Source: Diacronema lutheri (Eukaryota > Haptophyta > Pavlovophyceae > Pavlovales > Pavlovaceae). Taken from it: DNA of 64,000 bases. Of this stretch, positions 52,894 through 63,300 are shown in pieces. Below the pieces are notes generated by a model. The model was not told where the DNA came from and did no database searches. It saw nothing but the letters and a program-made list of their open reading frames with translations. The stretch lies in NCBI GenBank assembly GCA_019448385.1, contig JAGTXO010000015.1, positions 682,001-746,000 on the forward strand, read 5' to 3'. The translations under genes and the position numbers were made by a program. Every line of letters starts with the position of its first letter. The first letter of the stretch is position 1.

Positions 52894-54582
52894 ATGGCGA
52901 GGGCGAAATCGGAGGCGCTATTCCACCGCCCAGTGCGAGGCAAGGGCGTGCCACAGGGTCAGGCGGAGGTCGCGCGCCTCTACCGCCTCGCCGCCGAGCA
53001 GAAGCATGCGCACGCGCAGTTCAACCTGGGCGTCTGCTACGAGATGGGCGAGGGCGTGCCTCAGGACCAGGCGGAGGCCGTGCGCTTCTACCGCTTCGCC
53101 GCCGATCAGAAGCATGCCGACGCGCAGTGCAGCCTGGGCGTTTGCTACGACAAAGGCATGGGCGTGCCACAGGACCATGCGGAGGCCGTGCGTCTCTACC
53201 GCCTCGCCGCCGAGCAGAAGCATGCGCACGCGCAGTTCAACCTGGGCGTCTGCTACGAGAGGGGCGAGGGCGTGCCTCAGGACCAGGCGGAGGCCGTGCG
53301 CCTCTACCGCCTCGCCGCCGATCAGAAGCATGCCGACGCGCAGTGCAGCCTGGGCGTCTGCTACGAGAGAGGCGAGGGCGTGCCGCGGAACCAGGCGGAG
53401 GCCGTGCGCCTCTACCGCCTCGCCGCCGAGCAGAAGCATGTGCACGCGCAGTTCAACCTGGGCGTCTGCTACGATAGGGGCGAGGGCGTGCCGCCCGACC
53501 AGGCGGAGGCCGTGCGCCTCTATCGCCTCGCCGCCGAGCAGAAGCATCCCAACGCGCAGTTCAACCTGGGCATCTACTACCAGAGGGGCGAGGGCGTGCC
53601 GCCCGACCAGGCGGAGGCCGTGCGCCTCTATCGCCTCGCCGCGGAGCAGAAGCACGCCTCCGCGCTTATCAGCCTGGGCGCCTGCTTCGCGAGGGGCTTG
53701 GGCGTGCCTCAGGACCAGGCGGAGGCCGTGCGCCTCTACCGCCTTGCCGCCGAGCAAATGCATGCCGACGCGCAGTTCAGCCTGGGCAATTGCTACAACA
53801 GAGGCGAGGGCGTGCCGCAGGACCAGGCAGAGGCCGCGCGCCTCTACCGCCTCGCCGCCGAGCAGAAGCATGCCGACGCGCAGTTCAACCTGAGCCTCTG
53901 CTACGGGAGGGGCGAGGGCGTGCCGCAGGACGAGGCAGAGGCCATGCGCCTTCTCCGCCTTGCTGCCGAGCAGAACCATGCCAACGCGCAGTGCACCCTG
54001 GGCATTTGCTACAATAGAGGCGAGGGCGTGCCGCAGGACCAGGCAGAGGCCGCGCGCCTCTACCGCCTCGCCGCCGAGCAGAAGCATGCCGACGCGCAGT
54101 TCAACCTGAGCCTCTGCTACGGGATGGGCGAGGGCGTGCCACAGGATGAGGCGGAGGCCATGCGCCTTCTCCGCCTTGCTGCCTCTCATGGGCACATGCC
54201 AGCCACCGTTTGCCTCGGTGAGATGCTCGTCAACGTCGACCCTGGCGCTGCTGGCGAGCCCACGCAGCAGCGCGAGGGCGCGCTTCTCCTCGCGCGCGCC
54301 GCCCAGCAGCGCGAGGACACGGCTGTAAGCGATGCTGCGCTCGCGCTACTTGGCGAGCACGCGGGCAAACGCGAGGTTGTGCGTGCGTGCTGCATCGGCT
54401 GCGGCAGGACCAAGAAGCTCAAGCTGTGCAGCAAGTGCCGCGTGGCCAAGTTTTGCGGCGCCGAGTGCGTGCAGCGCATGTGGCCCGTGCACAAGGCAGG
54501 ATGCCGGCGCTTCGCCGCGGAGGACGCTGCCTCTGCCAGCGCGGGCGAAGGTGGGTCGGAGGCAGATCGCGCCGTTGGCTGA
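52894..54582 (+). CDS. Sel1-repeat protein with C-terminal MYND zinc finger (copy A, intact)
   Basis: Intronless, 562 residues from ATG 52894. Twelve 36-residue Sel1-like repeats follow the pattern GVPQDQAEAVRLYRLAAEQK-HADAQFNLGVCYxRGE; the last unit is degenerate (LAASHGHMPATVCLGEML). A spacer comes next, then a MYND finger: CIGCGRTKKLKLCSKCRVAK, FCGAECVQRMW and HKAGC, with all eight zinc ligands. Sel1 repeats form a superhelix for protein binding; MYND fingers bind short proline-rich peptides. This looks like an adaptor, with no enzyme domain. Alternative starts upstream are unlikely because the sequence there is the shared promoter region. Confidence 0.85.
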   Translation: MARAKSEALFHRPVRGKGVPQGQAEVARLYRLAAEQKHAHAQFNLGVCYEMGEGVPQDQAEAVRFYRFAADQKHADAQCSLGVCYDKGMGVPQDHAEAVRLYRLAAEQKHAHAQFNLGVCYERGEGVPQDQAEAVRLYRLAADQKHADAQCSLGVCYERGEGVPRNQAEAVRLYRLAAEQKHVHAQFNLGVCYDRGEGVPPDQAEAVRLYRLAAEQKHPNAQFNLGIYYQRGEGVPPDQAEAVRLYRLAAEQKHASALISLGACFARGLGVPQDQAEAVRLYRLAAEQMHADAQFSLGNCYNRGEGVPQDQAEAARLYRLAAEQKHADAQFNLSLCYGRGEGVPQDEAEAMRLLRLAAEQNHANAQCTLGICYNRGEGVPQDQAEAARLYRLAAEQKHADAQFNLSLCYGMGEGVPQDEAEAMRLLRLAASHGHMPATVCLGEMLVNVDPGAAGEPTQQREGALLLARAAQQREDTAVSDAALALLGEHAGKREVVRACCIGCGRTKKLKLCSKCRVAKFCGAECVQRMWPVHKAGCRRFAAEDAASASAGEGGSEADRAVG

Positions 54583-54652
54583 CCATGCGGGGGATGAGTG
54601 TGACGTGCAACCGTGAGCGGCGACAGTGGCACAGCGGTCAGCGGCGGATGAG

Positions 54653-54968
54653 TGCGATGAATAACTCCGCGCGCCTGCCCGTTCCGCGTTTCCGGTTCCG
54701 AGCAATGCACACGTCTGAAGGCAGCGACGGGCACGGCCCCTGCGCCACGGCTTCGGAGAATGGGGCCTCCGATGCACAGTGGCACCCTCGGACTCTGCAG
54801 GCGTGCCATCGGCTCATCGCGGCCCCTGTCGGAAGGACGTTTGCTGCATGCTCGCCGAGCATGCCTCACGCCAGGCCCTCGAGCATGCGGGAGAGCACCG
54901 TGCTGTCCGACAGCGACGCCTTGCCCACGTACACCTGCTTGAGCTGCGTCGACGCAAACTCAAGCATT
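54653..54968. other. Spacer between duplication copies, holding the terminal exon of the copy B minus-strand gene
   Basis: Minus-strand coding-like sequence ASTQLKQVYVGKASLSDSTV ends at TGA 54867-54869 and continues in sense into copy B. The rest of the spacer shows no gene. Confidence 0.5.
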
Positions 54969-55973
54969 GCAGCGGTCTTCCTGGCGTCGTCCATGTCCTT
55001 GGACCTCGCCATCGCCACCAATTATAGAGAGCGCACCCGCAGCCGACAGACGAGGTTGGCGCGGAGCGGCTTGCTCGCTGACGGCAGCCGTCGCCTCTGC
55101 GAGTAGCGCGTCGCCCTTTCCCGTTTTGGCAGGGGGCACGTGGCCGGTGCGCGAGAGCACGATCCCCTCCAGCTGGCCCACCTGCAGCTGGGAAAGGTCG
55201 CCGAGCGCAGCGTCGAGTGCGGCCTCGGCTCCGACCACGGCGTCGCTGTGCCGGGTCCAGAACGCAACCTCATCGCAGGCTTCTCTGCGGCTGCAGTCGC
55301 CTTGCGGTCCTCGCCTCACCGCCTTTGACTCTGCCAGGGACGAGAAGCACGGCAGCTCGGTGCGGCGCTTCTTGCCCCTCGCGTGCACCCACTTCGCGAT
55401 GCCATCGTCATCGCCTTTCATCCAATCGCGCATCGTGCCGTACGGCACCGGGTAGCGGATGTCGTTCGAAATGAGCGAGCTGTGCGTCCGAGGCGAGAAA
55501 GTAGACGTCGGCCGCGCGCAGCACGACGGACACGCAGCCGCCTCGCTCGAGGCCCGTGAACGCCGCGTGATCCTCCGGCGAGCGGCGGCTCACGCGGGGC
55601 GGCGCCGATGCCGAGCGATCGCGCCGCGACGTGCCCGCATCGACGTAGAGACAGGAGGTTGGACCGGAGGTTTGATCGGCTCGACGGAGGCGCGTCCCCC
55701 GTCCATGTCAGCAAGCCAGCAAATCAGCGCCGCATTCTGCTCCTCCTTCTTCGCCAGCCGCGCCTTCGTCTCCTTCATCTCCTCCGACTGCCGCGCGCTC
55801 TCGGCGACGAACGATCGCACAGCAAACGCGACCGAGGCGTCACCTGCTGACGGAGTGCCTCGCGGCGGCTGCGCGTTCTTGGGGCCTCGAACAGGTAGCG
55901 CTCGCGCGGCCGACGCGCGGCTGCGCGCAGCTCCGCTCAGTCGCCCTCCGAGGCTCCCGCGCGAGTCGCCCAT
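54867..55973 (-). CDS. Copy B of the unknown minus-strand gene, 3' end retained
   Basis: The first exon starts at ATG 55973 (MGDSRGSLGG), with a coiled coil near QSEEMKETKARLAKKEEQN and WLADMDGGRASVEPIKPPV. Later parts have LERGGCVSVVLRAADVYFLA, RYPVPYGTMRDWMKGDDDGI, WTRHSDAVVGAEAALDAALG and LQVGQLEGIVLSRTGHVPPA. The terminal part is MARSKDMDDARKTAAMLEFA to MLEGLA with TGA. Exon joins are not clear to me, and at least one frame change between 55470 and 55500 is present in both copies. It could be an intron-containing gene or already damaged. Its start is 131 bases from the divergent Sel1/MYND frame. Confidence 0.45.
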
Positions 55974-58079
55974 GATTGTTGCTCATCGCGCCGTTGGGCG
56001 TTCCTCCCGCCCTGCTACTGTACGCGAGAACGAGCCGGCGCCATCCTCCACCCCGTCCATCTGTCGCAGCCCAAAGGAGTCCGGACGCTCGCTTGGGGGG
56101 AGGGATGGCGAGGGCGAAATCGGAGGCGCTATTCCACCGCCCCGTGCGAGGCAAGGGCGTGCCACAGGATCAGGCGGAGGTCGTGCGCCTCTACCGCCTC
56201 GCCGCCGAGCAGAAGCATGCCGACGCGCAGTTTCACCTGGGCATTTGCTACGGCAGCGGCGTGGGCGTGCCGCAGGACCAGGCGGAGGCCGTGCGCCACT
56301 ACCGCCTCGCTGCCGAGCAGAAGCATGCCTCCGCGCTGTTCAACCTGGGCCTCTGTTACCAGGGGGGCGAGGGCGTGCCGCAAGACAAGGCGGAGGCCGT
56401 GCGCTTCTTCCGCCTCGCCGCCGAGCAGAAGCATACCGACGCGCAGTTCAACCTGGGCCTCTGTTACCAGGGGGGCGAGGGCGTGCCGCAAGACAAGGCG
56501 GAGGCCGTGCGCTTCTTCCGCCTCGCCGCCGAGCAGAAGCATACCGACGCGCAGTTCCATCTGGGCTTTTGCTACGATAGCGGCGTGGGCGTGCCGCAAG
56601 ACCAGGCGGAGGCCGCGCGCCTCTACCGCCTTGCCGCCGAGCAGAAGCATACTTCCGCGCTGTTCAACCTGGGTATCTGCTACCAGAGGGGCGAGGGCGT
56701 GCCGCAGGACCAGGCGGAGGCCGTGCGCCTCTAGCGACTCGCCGCCGAGCAGAAGCATGCCGGCGCGCAGTTCAGCTTGGGCGTCTGCTACGAGACGGGC
56801 GTGGGCGTGCCGCAGGACCAGGCGGAGGCCGTGCGCCTCTACCGCCTCGCCGCCGAGCAAATGCATGCCAACGCGCAGTTCAACCTGGGCCTCTGCTACC
56901 AGAGGGGCGAGGGCGTGCCGCAGGACCAGGCGGAGGCCGTGCGCCTCTACCGACTCGCCGCCGAGCAGAAGCATGCCGGCGCGCAGTTCAGCTTGGGCGT
57001 CTGCTACGAGACGGGCGAGGGCGTGCCGCAAGACAAGGCGGAGGCCGTGCGCTTCTTCCGCCTCGCCGCCGAGCAGAAGCATGCCGACGCGCAGTTCACC
57101 CTGGGCGTCTGCTACGACACGGGCGAGGGCGTGCCGTAGGACTGGGCAGAGGCCGCGTGCCTCTACCGCCTCGCCGCCGAGCAGAAGCATGCTTCCGCGC
57201 TGTTCAACCTGGGTATCTGCTACCAGAGGGGCGAGGGCGTGCCGCAGGACCAGGCAGAGGCCGTGCGCCTCTATCGCCTCGCCGCCGAGCAGAAGCATGC
57301 CAACGCGCAGTTCAACCTGAGCCTCTGCTACGGGAGGGGCGAGGGCGTGCCGCAGGACGAGGCAGAGGCCATGCGCTTTCTCCGCCTTGCTGCCGAGCAG
57401 AACCATGCCAACGCGCACTTTGCCCTGGGCGTCGGCTACCATAGAGGCGAGGGCGTGCCGCAGGACCAGGCGGAGGCCGCGCGCCTCTACCGCCTCGCCG
57501 CGGAGCAGAAGCATGCCGACGCGCAGTTCAACCTGAGCCTTTGCTACGAGAGGGGCGAGGGCGTGCCACATGATGAGGCGGAGGCCGTGCGCCTCTACCG
57601 CCTTGCTGCCTCTCATGGGCACATGCCAGCCACCGTTGGCCTCGGCAATCTGCTCGTCAACGTCGACCCTGGCGCTGGTGGCGAGCCCACGCAGCAGCGC
57701 GAGGGCGCGCTTCTCCTCGCGCGCGCCGCCTAGCAGCGCGAGGACACGGCTCAAAGCGATGCTGCGCTCGCGCTACTTGGCGAGCACGCGGGCAAACGCG
57801 AGGTTGTGCGTGCGTGCTGCATCGGCTGCGGCAGGACCAAGAAGCTCAAGCTGTGCAGCAAGTGCCGCGTGGCCAAGTTTTGCGGCGCCGAGTGCGTGCA
57901 GCGCATGTGGGCCGTGCACAAGGCAGGATGCCGGCGCTTCGCCGCGGAGGACGCTGCCTCTGCCAGCGCGGGCGAAGGTGGGTCGGAGGCAGATCGCGCC
58001 GTTGGCTGACCATGCGGGGGATGAGTGTGACGTGCAACCGTGAGCGGCGACAGTGGCACAGCGGTCAGCGGCGGATGAG
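54969..58079. repeat. Tandem duplication, copy B
   Basis: Direct repeat of 51763-54652. The right boundary falls after CGGCGGATGAG in both copies; beyond it the sequences differ (GTGCGATG versus CTCAGCC). Confidence 0.9.
56105..58009 (+). pseudogene. Sel1-repeat/MYND gene, copy B, with three in-frame TAG codons
   Basis: The frame is identical in layout to copy A but has 14 Sel1 units instead of 12 (635 codons against 563). TAG codons lie at 56732-56734 (TAC in sister units), 57137-57139 (CAG in sister units) and 57731-57733 (CAG in copy A). No frameshift is present over 1.9 kb and the MYND finger is unchanged, so decay is recent, or the locus is read through. As TAG ends the CLC and RSL1D1 genes in this window, I call it a pseudogene. 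Confidence 0.75.
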
Positions 58080-58080
58080 C

Positions 58081-58260
58081 TCAGCCAATTGGCGAGGCGC
58101 TCGAGTTGGACGACGGCAGGGTGAAGGACGACCGTGTGAACGTCAAAGCAAGGCGCGACGAGGTGCTCTGTCTGCACGATCACGACAGCGCGCTCGGCCG
58201 CGTCGCCCATGTGGATCACGAGTGACTTCTCAGTTCACGCAAGACAAACATCGCTGATCA
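58081..58260 (-). other. Possible fragment of another minus-strand gene cut by the duplication boundary
   Basis: The minus strand reads MIHMGDAAERAVVIVQTEHL, then VAPCFDVHTVVLHPAVVQLE and RLANWL before reaching the end of copy B at 58079. The residue pattern looks coding but the piece is short and I do not recognise it. Confidence 0.3.
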
Positions 58261-58294
58261 TGGCGGTGTTCAAGGAATGATGTGCGCCTTGAAG

Positions 58295-58338
<44 letters not shown>

Positions 58339-58673
58339 GGCCCTCGGCGATGCTCTTGCCTGCTCACCGTGCAGCGTGTAGTCTACCCATACCCGTTTTC
58401 CAAAATGTTTCGCCTTGGCTTTTCCAAAAGGATCACACGCAAAATATGGAGAAATACCCATATGAGGCGCCTCGCTGCGCACCTCCTGACCCCTTCGGCC
58501 TGATGTTGCGTGCGCCCTTTCGCTCGCTCCGTTTGTCCAGCCTCGGCCCCGTGCGCGCCCCTCCTGCTGACCCGCCTGTAAGCGTCGTTAGTATCTGTTG
58601 ACCCGTCGGAAAGCGTCGTTAGTATATGAACAACAAACAGTTAAAAACTAAAAAGGGTGGACCCGAGGCGCGC
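58261..58673. promoter_or_regulatory. Upstream region of VPS13 with long poly(C) and AT-rich start-proximal part
   Basis: A run of about 42 C (58295-58336) is followed by a far less GC-rich stretch. Two copies of AAGCGTCGTTAGTAT lie 30 bases apart (58580-58625). The last 50 bases before the start codon are A-rich (AACAACAAACAGTTAAAAAC), unlike anything else here. A second in-frame ATG lies at 58626. Confidence 0.5.
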
Positions 58674-60327
58674 ATGCTGCAGTCGCTCGCGCTCGCGCTG
58701 CTCGAGCGCGCGTTGGGCAAGTACGTGAAGGGGCTCGACTCGGGCTCGCTCGAGGTCGCCATTCTCTCCGGTCAGGTCGTCCTGCGCGCGCTTGAGCTTA
58801 AGCACGAGGCGTTGTTCGAGCTTGGCCTGCCGGTGCACGTGCAGGCGGGCTTCATCGGGCGCGTCGAGGTCACGCTGCCGTGGGCGCGGCTGGGCTCGGA
58901 GCCGATCAGGGTGGTGATCTCGCAGGTACAAGTCGTCGCTACCCCAATCGACCCGACCGCTTGGGACGAAACTTCGCGAGACGCATGGCGATGGGCGCGC
59001 AAGGCTGCGGAGCTCGAGACGCTCACCGCGCTGCACGCCGCGGTGCGCGCACACGCGCGGCGCGAGGCGGATGGGGCGGCGCCTGACGAGGCGGCGAGCA
59101 GCTCGCTACTGAGCAAGATGCTCGCCAACGTTGAGCTCACACTCGACTCCATCCACCTGCGCTACGAGGACGCCCCGGCGGGAGGAGGCGCTGCGCGCGC
59201 GGCGGGCGTGCTCATCGCGCGCGCGCGCGTCCACTCGGCCGACGAGCGGTGGGAGGCGGCCTTCTCGGCCGACCCGGCGCTTCAGCGCAAGCGCGTGCTC
59301 CTCGAGCGCGCGCAGGTATACGTGCAGCCCGCCGTGCCCGCCGCGCAGCTCGCCATCGGCGCGCTGCGCGCGGGCGGCGCGGCAGCGGCGCGCGCCGCGC
59401 TCGACGCCTGCGATCCGCCCACCGGATCGGGCGTGCTCCGGCCCGTCGACCTGGCGCTGCGTCTCGTGGTGAATGCGCGCGCCAACGTGGGCGCGGGTGA
59501 GCCGCGCGTCTCGCTCGGCTGCGAGCTGCCCGTCCTCCGCCTTGGGCTCTCGCGCGCGCAGTACATAAGCCTATGCACGATGGCCGCCGCGCTCTCAACG
59601 CCACTCGCCGACGGCGCGGGCTGGCGGCTCGGCGCGGACGCGCGGCGCGCTCTCGAGCGCGGCGTGCGCCCGCGCACGCGCCCGCGCACGCGCGACAGCG
59701 CGGCGCTCTGGTGGGCGTATGCGCTCGCGCGCGCCGCGCCCGCGCAGCACGCCGCGCTCCACCGGTGGGAGGCAGGCTTCGACGCCGCTTCGATCGGTGC
59801 GCGCCGCGCGCTCCGGCTCGAGTACGTTGGGCTGCGCGCGCGCGCGTGCGCGGCGGAGGCGGGCGGCGGCGCGACCCTGGGCGGCGCCGACGCGGCGCGG
59901 CTGCTCCACCTCGAGCGCGACGTGCTCTGCGTGCGCGACATTGTCGCGTGGAGACAACAGGCTGCAGCCGAGGTCGAGCGCGCGCGCGCGCCGGCCGCGG
60001 GCGCCGGCGCGGGTGGCGGCGCGGCGGTGGTCATGGCGGGGACTGCAAAGGGCGGCGGCGCGGGCGGCCGCGGCAGCTATTTCAGCTGGTTGTACGGGCA
60101 GACCGCGCGGGCGGAGGCGCACACCGCCGCGCCCGCAGCAGCTGGCGGCGGCACGCTCGATGCTCTGATGGCTGAGGCGACGGATGCGGAGAAGGCGCTG
60201 CTCGCGCGCATGGCATCGCTCGACCTGGCGCGCGCGTGCTCGCTCGGCCCGGCGGGCGCGCGCACGTTGCCACCTGGGTGCGACCCCCCCCCCCCCCCCC
60301 CCCCCCGCACGTTGCCACCTGGGTGCG

Positions 60328-60366
<39 letters not shown>

Positions 60367-63300
60367 CACGTTGCCACCTGGGTGCGACCGCCGCCGCGCG
60401 CGCGCGCCCATCGCGGCGCGGCGCGCAGTCGCACGACCGCGCGCAGGCGCATCGCCGTGCGCGCGCGTTGCGCTGCGCGCGCTCACGCGGCGCCCGTCCG
60501 CTCGCCCATCGCGCGCATTGCCGTCGGCGCTCGCCGCCCCGCGCCGCGCGCAGGTACGCGCACACGCGCATTGATGCGTCACTGCAGCTGCTTGAGCTCA
60601 CGCTCGTGAAGGGGGCCGACGAGGCGCATCTCGGCGGGGGCGGCGCGGGCGATGTTGGCGGCGCGGATCGTGAGAGCGAGCGCGGCGGGCTGCTGCGCGT
60701 CAGCGCGTCTTCCCTCCACGCATCGTTCTCCCAGCTGGCGTGCGGATCGAGCGTGGCGCACGCCTCGGTGCTCGCCATCGCCGCCGAGCGGCCGGAGGGC
60801 ACGCGACCGCGGTCGAGCGGGCGGCGCGAGGCGCCGGACCCGTCCGGCCACTCGCGCAACCTGCTCTGCTTTGACGAGGCGCGCTCTCATGGCAACGCGC
60901 CGCGCGCCGAGCTCGAGTATAGCTGGGGCCTGCCCGCCGCGCGCGGCGGGTGGCCCGGCTGCCGCGCGCGCGGCGGCGGCGGCTCGAGCGGCGCACGTGC
61001 CGACGGTGGCGGCGACGGCGGCGGTGAGGGCGGCGGGGCTGGCGCCGGCGACGACGACGGCAGCGGCGGCGGCGAGGGCTGCGCGCTGCGGCTGTCGGTG
61101 CGAGCGCCGCTCGTTGCTGTGCTCTCGCCCGCACTCGGATCCGAACTTGCCGCCTTCTTTGAATTGGGAGGGCTCGGCGATGGGCGCGAGCGCGCGCTGC
61201 TCTCCTCGATGGTCGAGGAGCAACTGCACGCCGCGGCCGCATGGCGGCAGCAGCTGCTCGCGGCGGTGCTCGCGCGCAGGCAGGCCATGCACGTCGAGGT
61301 GGATATTTGCGCTCCAACGCTGCTACTGCCTGCCAACGAGGACGACGACGACGGACCGATCCTCGTGCTCGACCTCGGCAGGCTCGTCGTCAGGTCGCTC
61401 GGCGAGGGGGCCGGCAGCGGCGGCGGCGGTGGCGGCGGCGGCGCTGGCGCTGGCGGGCTGGCTATGGACGGCAGCTGCCCGTCGCAGCCGCTCAGTGAGC
61501 CCAGTCAGACGGCGAGCGCGCCCATTCGACTGTATGACTCGTTCTCACTGTGTCTGCTCGGGGTGGGGGCGGCGCTGCGCTCGGGGGCGGCGCACGCGCG
61601 GCCGAGCGGTGCGGCGCCGAGCTTGCCACCGCCGGAGCCGCGCGAGTGGCCGCTCGTGTCGCGCGTCGACGCTCAGCTGCGCGCCCACCGCCTGCGCAGC
61701 GGCGTGCACGCCGGCGCGGGCGTCGCGCGCACGGCGCGGCTGCTGCTCGACGGCGTGCTGAGCGGCGAGGGCGATCTGCAGGGCATCGAGGTCCTCCTCT
61801 CAACCGCGCAGCTCCTCGCGCTCAGTGCCATCCTCGGCGCACTCTCGCGCGCGCTCAGACGCGCGCCGCTCGCACAGCCCGCGGCGGCGGCGTCAACGCC
61901 CGCCCCGAGCGGCGGCGCAGCCGATGGTGACGCGCCTTCACGCCTCAGCCTGAGCGATCTGGGCAGCCGCATCGGCGCGATTGCCATGGCGGCGGCGCCT
62001 CACATTGATGGTGACGGCGACGGCAGCGATGACGACTGCGCGCGCGACGGCGCGCCGGCGGATGCGACGGCGGCCGACGCTGCGCGGGACAATGGCCCGG
62101 CCGCGCCGCTGCTCGTTGCCTCGCTGGCCCTGCCCTCGTTCACTGTCCGCGTGCGCAGCCCGCACGATGGCGGCGCGGAGCTTGACGCCCCGCGCGGACG
62201 CGCGCGCTTGGACGCGTGCGCGCGCGCGCTCGCGCGCTCGTGCGACGAGACGCCGCTCGTCTCGTTTGCCGCGCGTGGGCTGCGCCTTGTGCTCGCGGTG
62301 CCGCACGGCGCGCGCGGCGTCGACGCGTCCTTCGCCCTGCGCTCGCTGCACGTGCGCGACGAGGCGGTGGACGAGGCTGCGCCCTTTGCGTATTTTGCGC
62401 GCTCGTGCGCGCAGGAGGCTGCGTGCGTGGACGGCGGCGGCGGCGGCGGCGGTGGTGGTGACGGCGGCGGCGCGGTGCTCGTGCGCGTTGCGACGGGCGA
62501 CGCGCTGCTCGCACCGGGCTGCGCATGGGCGCGGGACGGAGACGCGTCGGCCGCGCGAGCACAGGCGGCGGTCCGGTTCCGGTTTGGTGGGGCGGAGGTG
62601 CATTGGACGCACTCTTTCGTCGAGCGAGCTATGCGCCTCGCGACCGGCCTCTCTCGCGCGCTCGACGATGGCGATGGCGACGGCGGCGACGGCGACGGCG
62701 ACGGCGGTGGCGACGGCGACGGCGGCGCGTCAGCGCCGGAGACGGCATGCGCGCATGCGTGTCGTAGCCCGGCGCGAGGCAGCGAGCGAGCGTGCGGCGG
62801 TGTGTCACAGGGCTCGGCAGGCCCGGCCGGCGGTGCGCGCGCGCTCACGTCGCCGCGCACCGCGCCGCGGCCGACGGCGGCACGCGCTGACGCGGCGGGC
62901 GTCGACGCGGCCGGGCTGGTCGTCGATGCATCGCTCGGCGCGCTCGCGTGCGCGCTCTACGCTGAGCCGACCGATGGAAGGGGCGATGGAAGGGGCGGCA
63001 TGCCACGCGCGCCGCGCTGCGTGTGCCGCGCGACGCTGCTCGCGCTGCGCTGCCGAGTGCAGCATGGCGCAGACGGCCGTTACGATGCGAGCGCGGCCGT
63101 GCGATCTCTCGATGTGACGCATGTGCGCGAGGGCGAGGAGGGGGCGGCGCTCGCCCGCCGGCCGATGCTGCGGCCGGCGGGCGGGGCGGAAGGGGCGGGC
63201 GGCGAGGGCGGGAGCGACCTCGTGCGCGTCACGCTCCGCTCCGCGCGACCAGCCTCGCCGTCTGCCGCGCGCGGCGCGCCCGCCGGCGCCGGCGCGGGCG

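Larger units (their letters stand above)
51763..54652. repeat. Tandem duplication, copy A
   Basis: Copy A (2890 bases) and copy B (54969-58079, 3111 bases) are direct repeats separated by 316 bases. Identity is very high outside the Sel1 array. The length difference is two 108-bp Sel1 units plus a few bases near the left end (copy B has CCATGTC where copy A has GTC). Each copy holds a divergent pair of genes. Confidence 0.9.
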
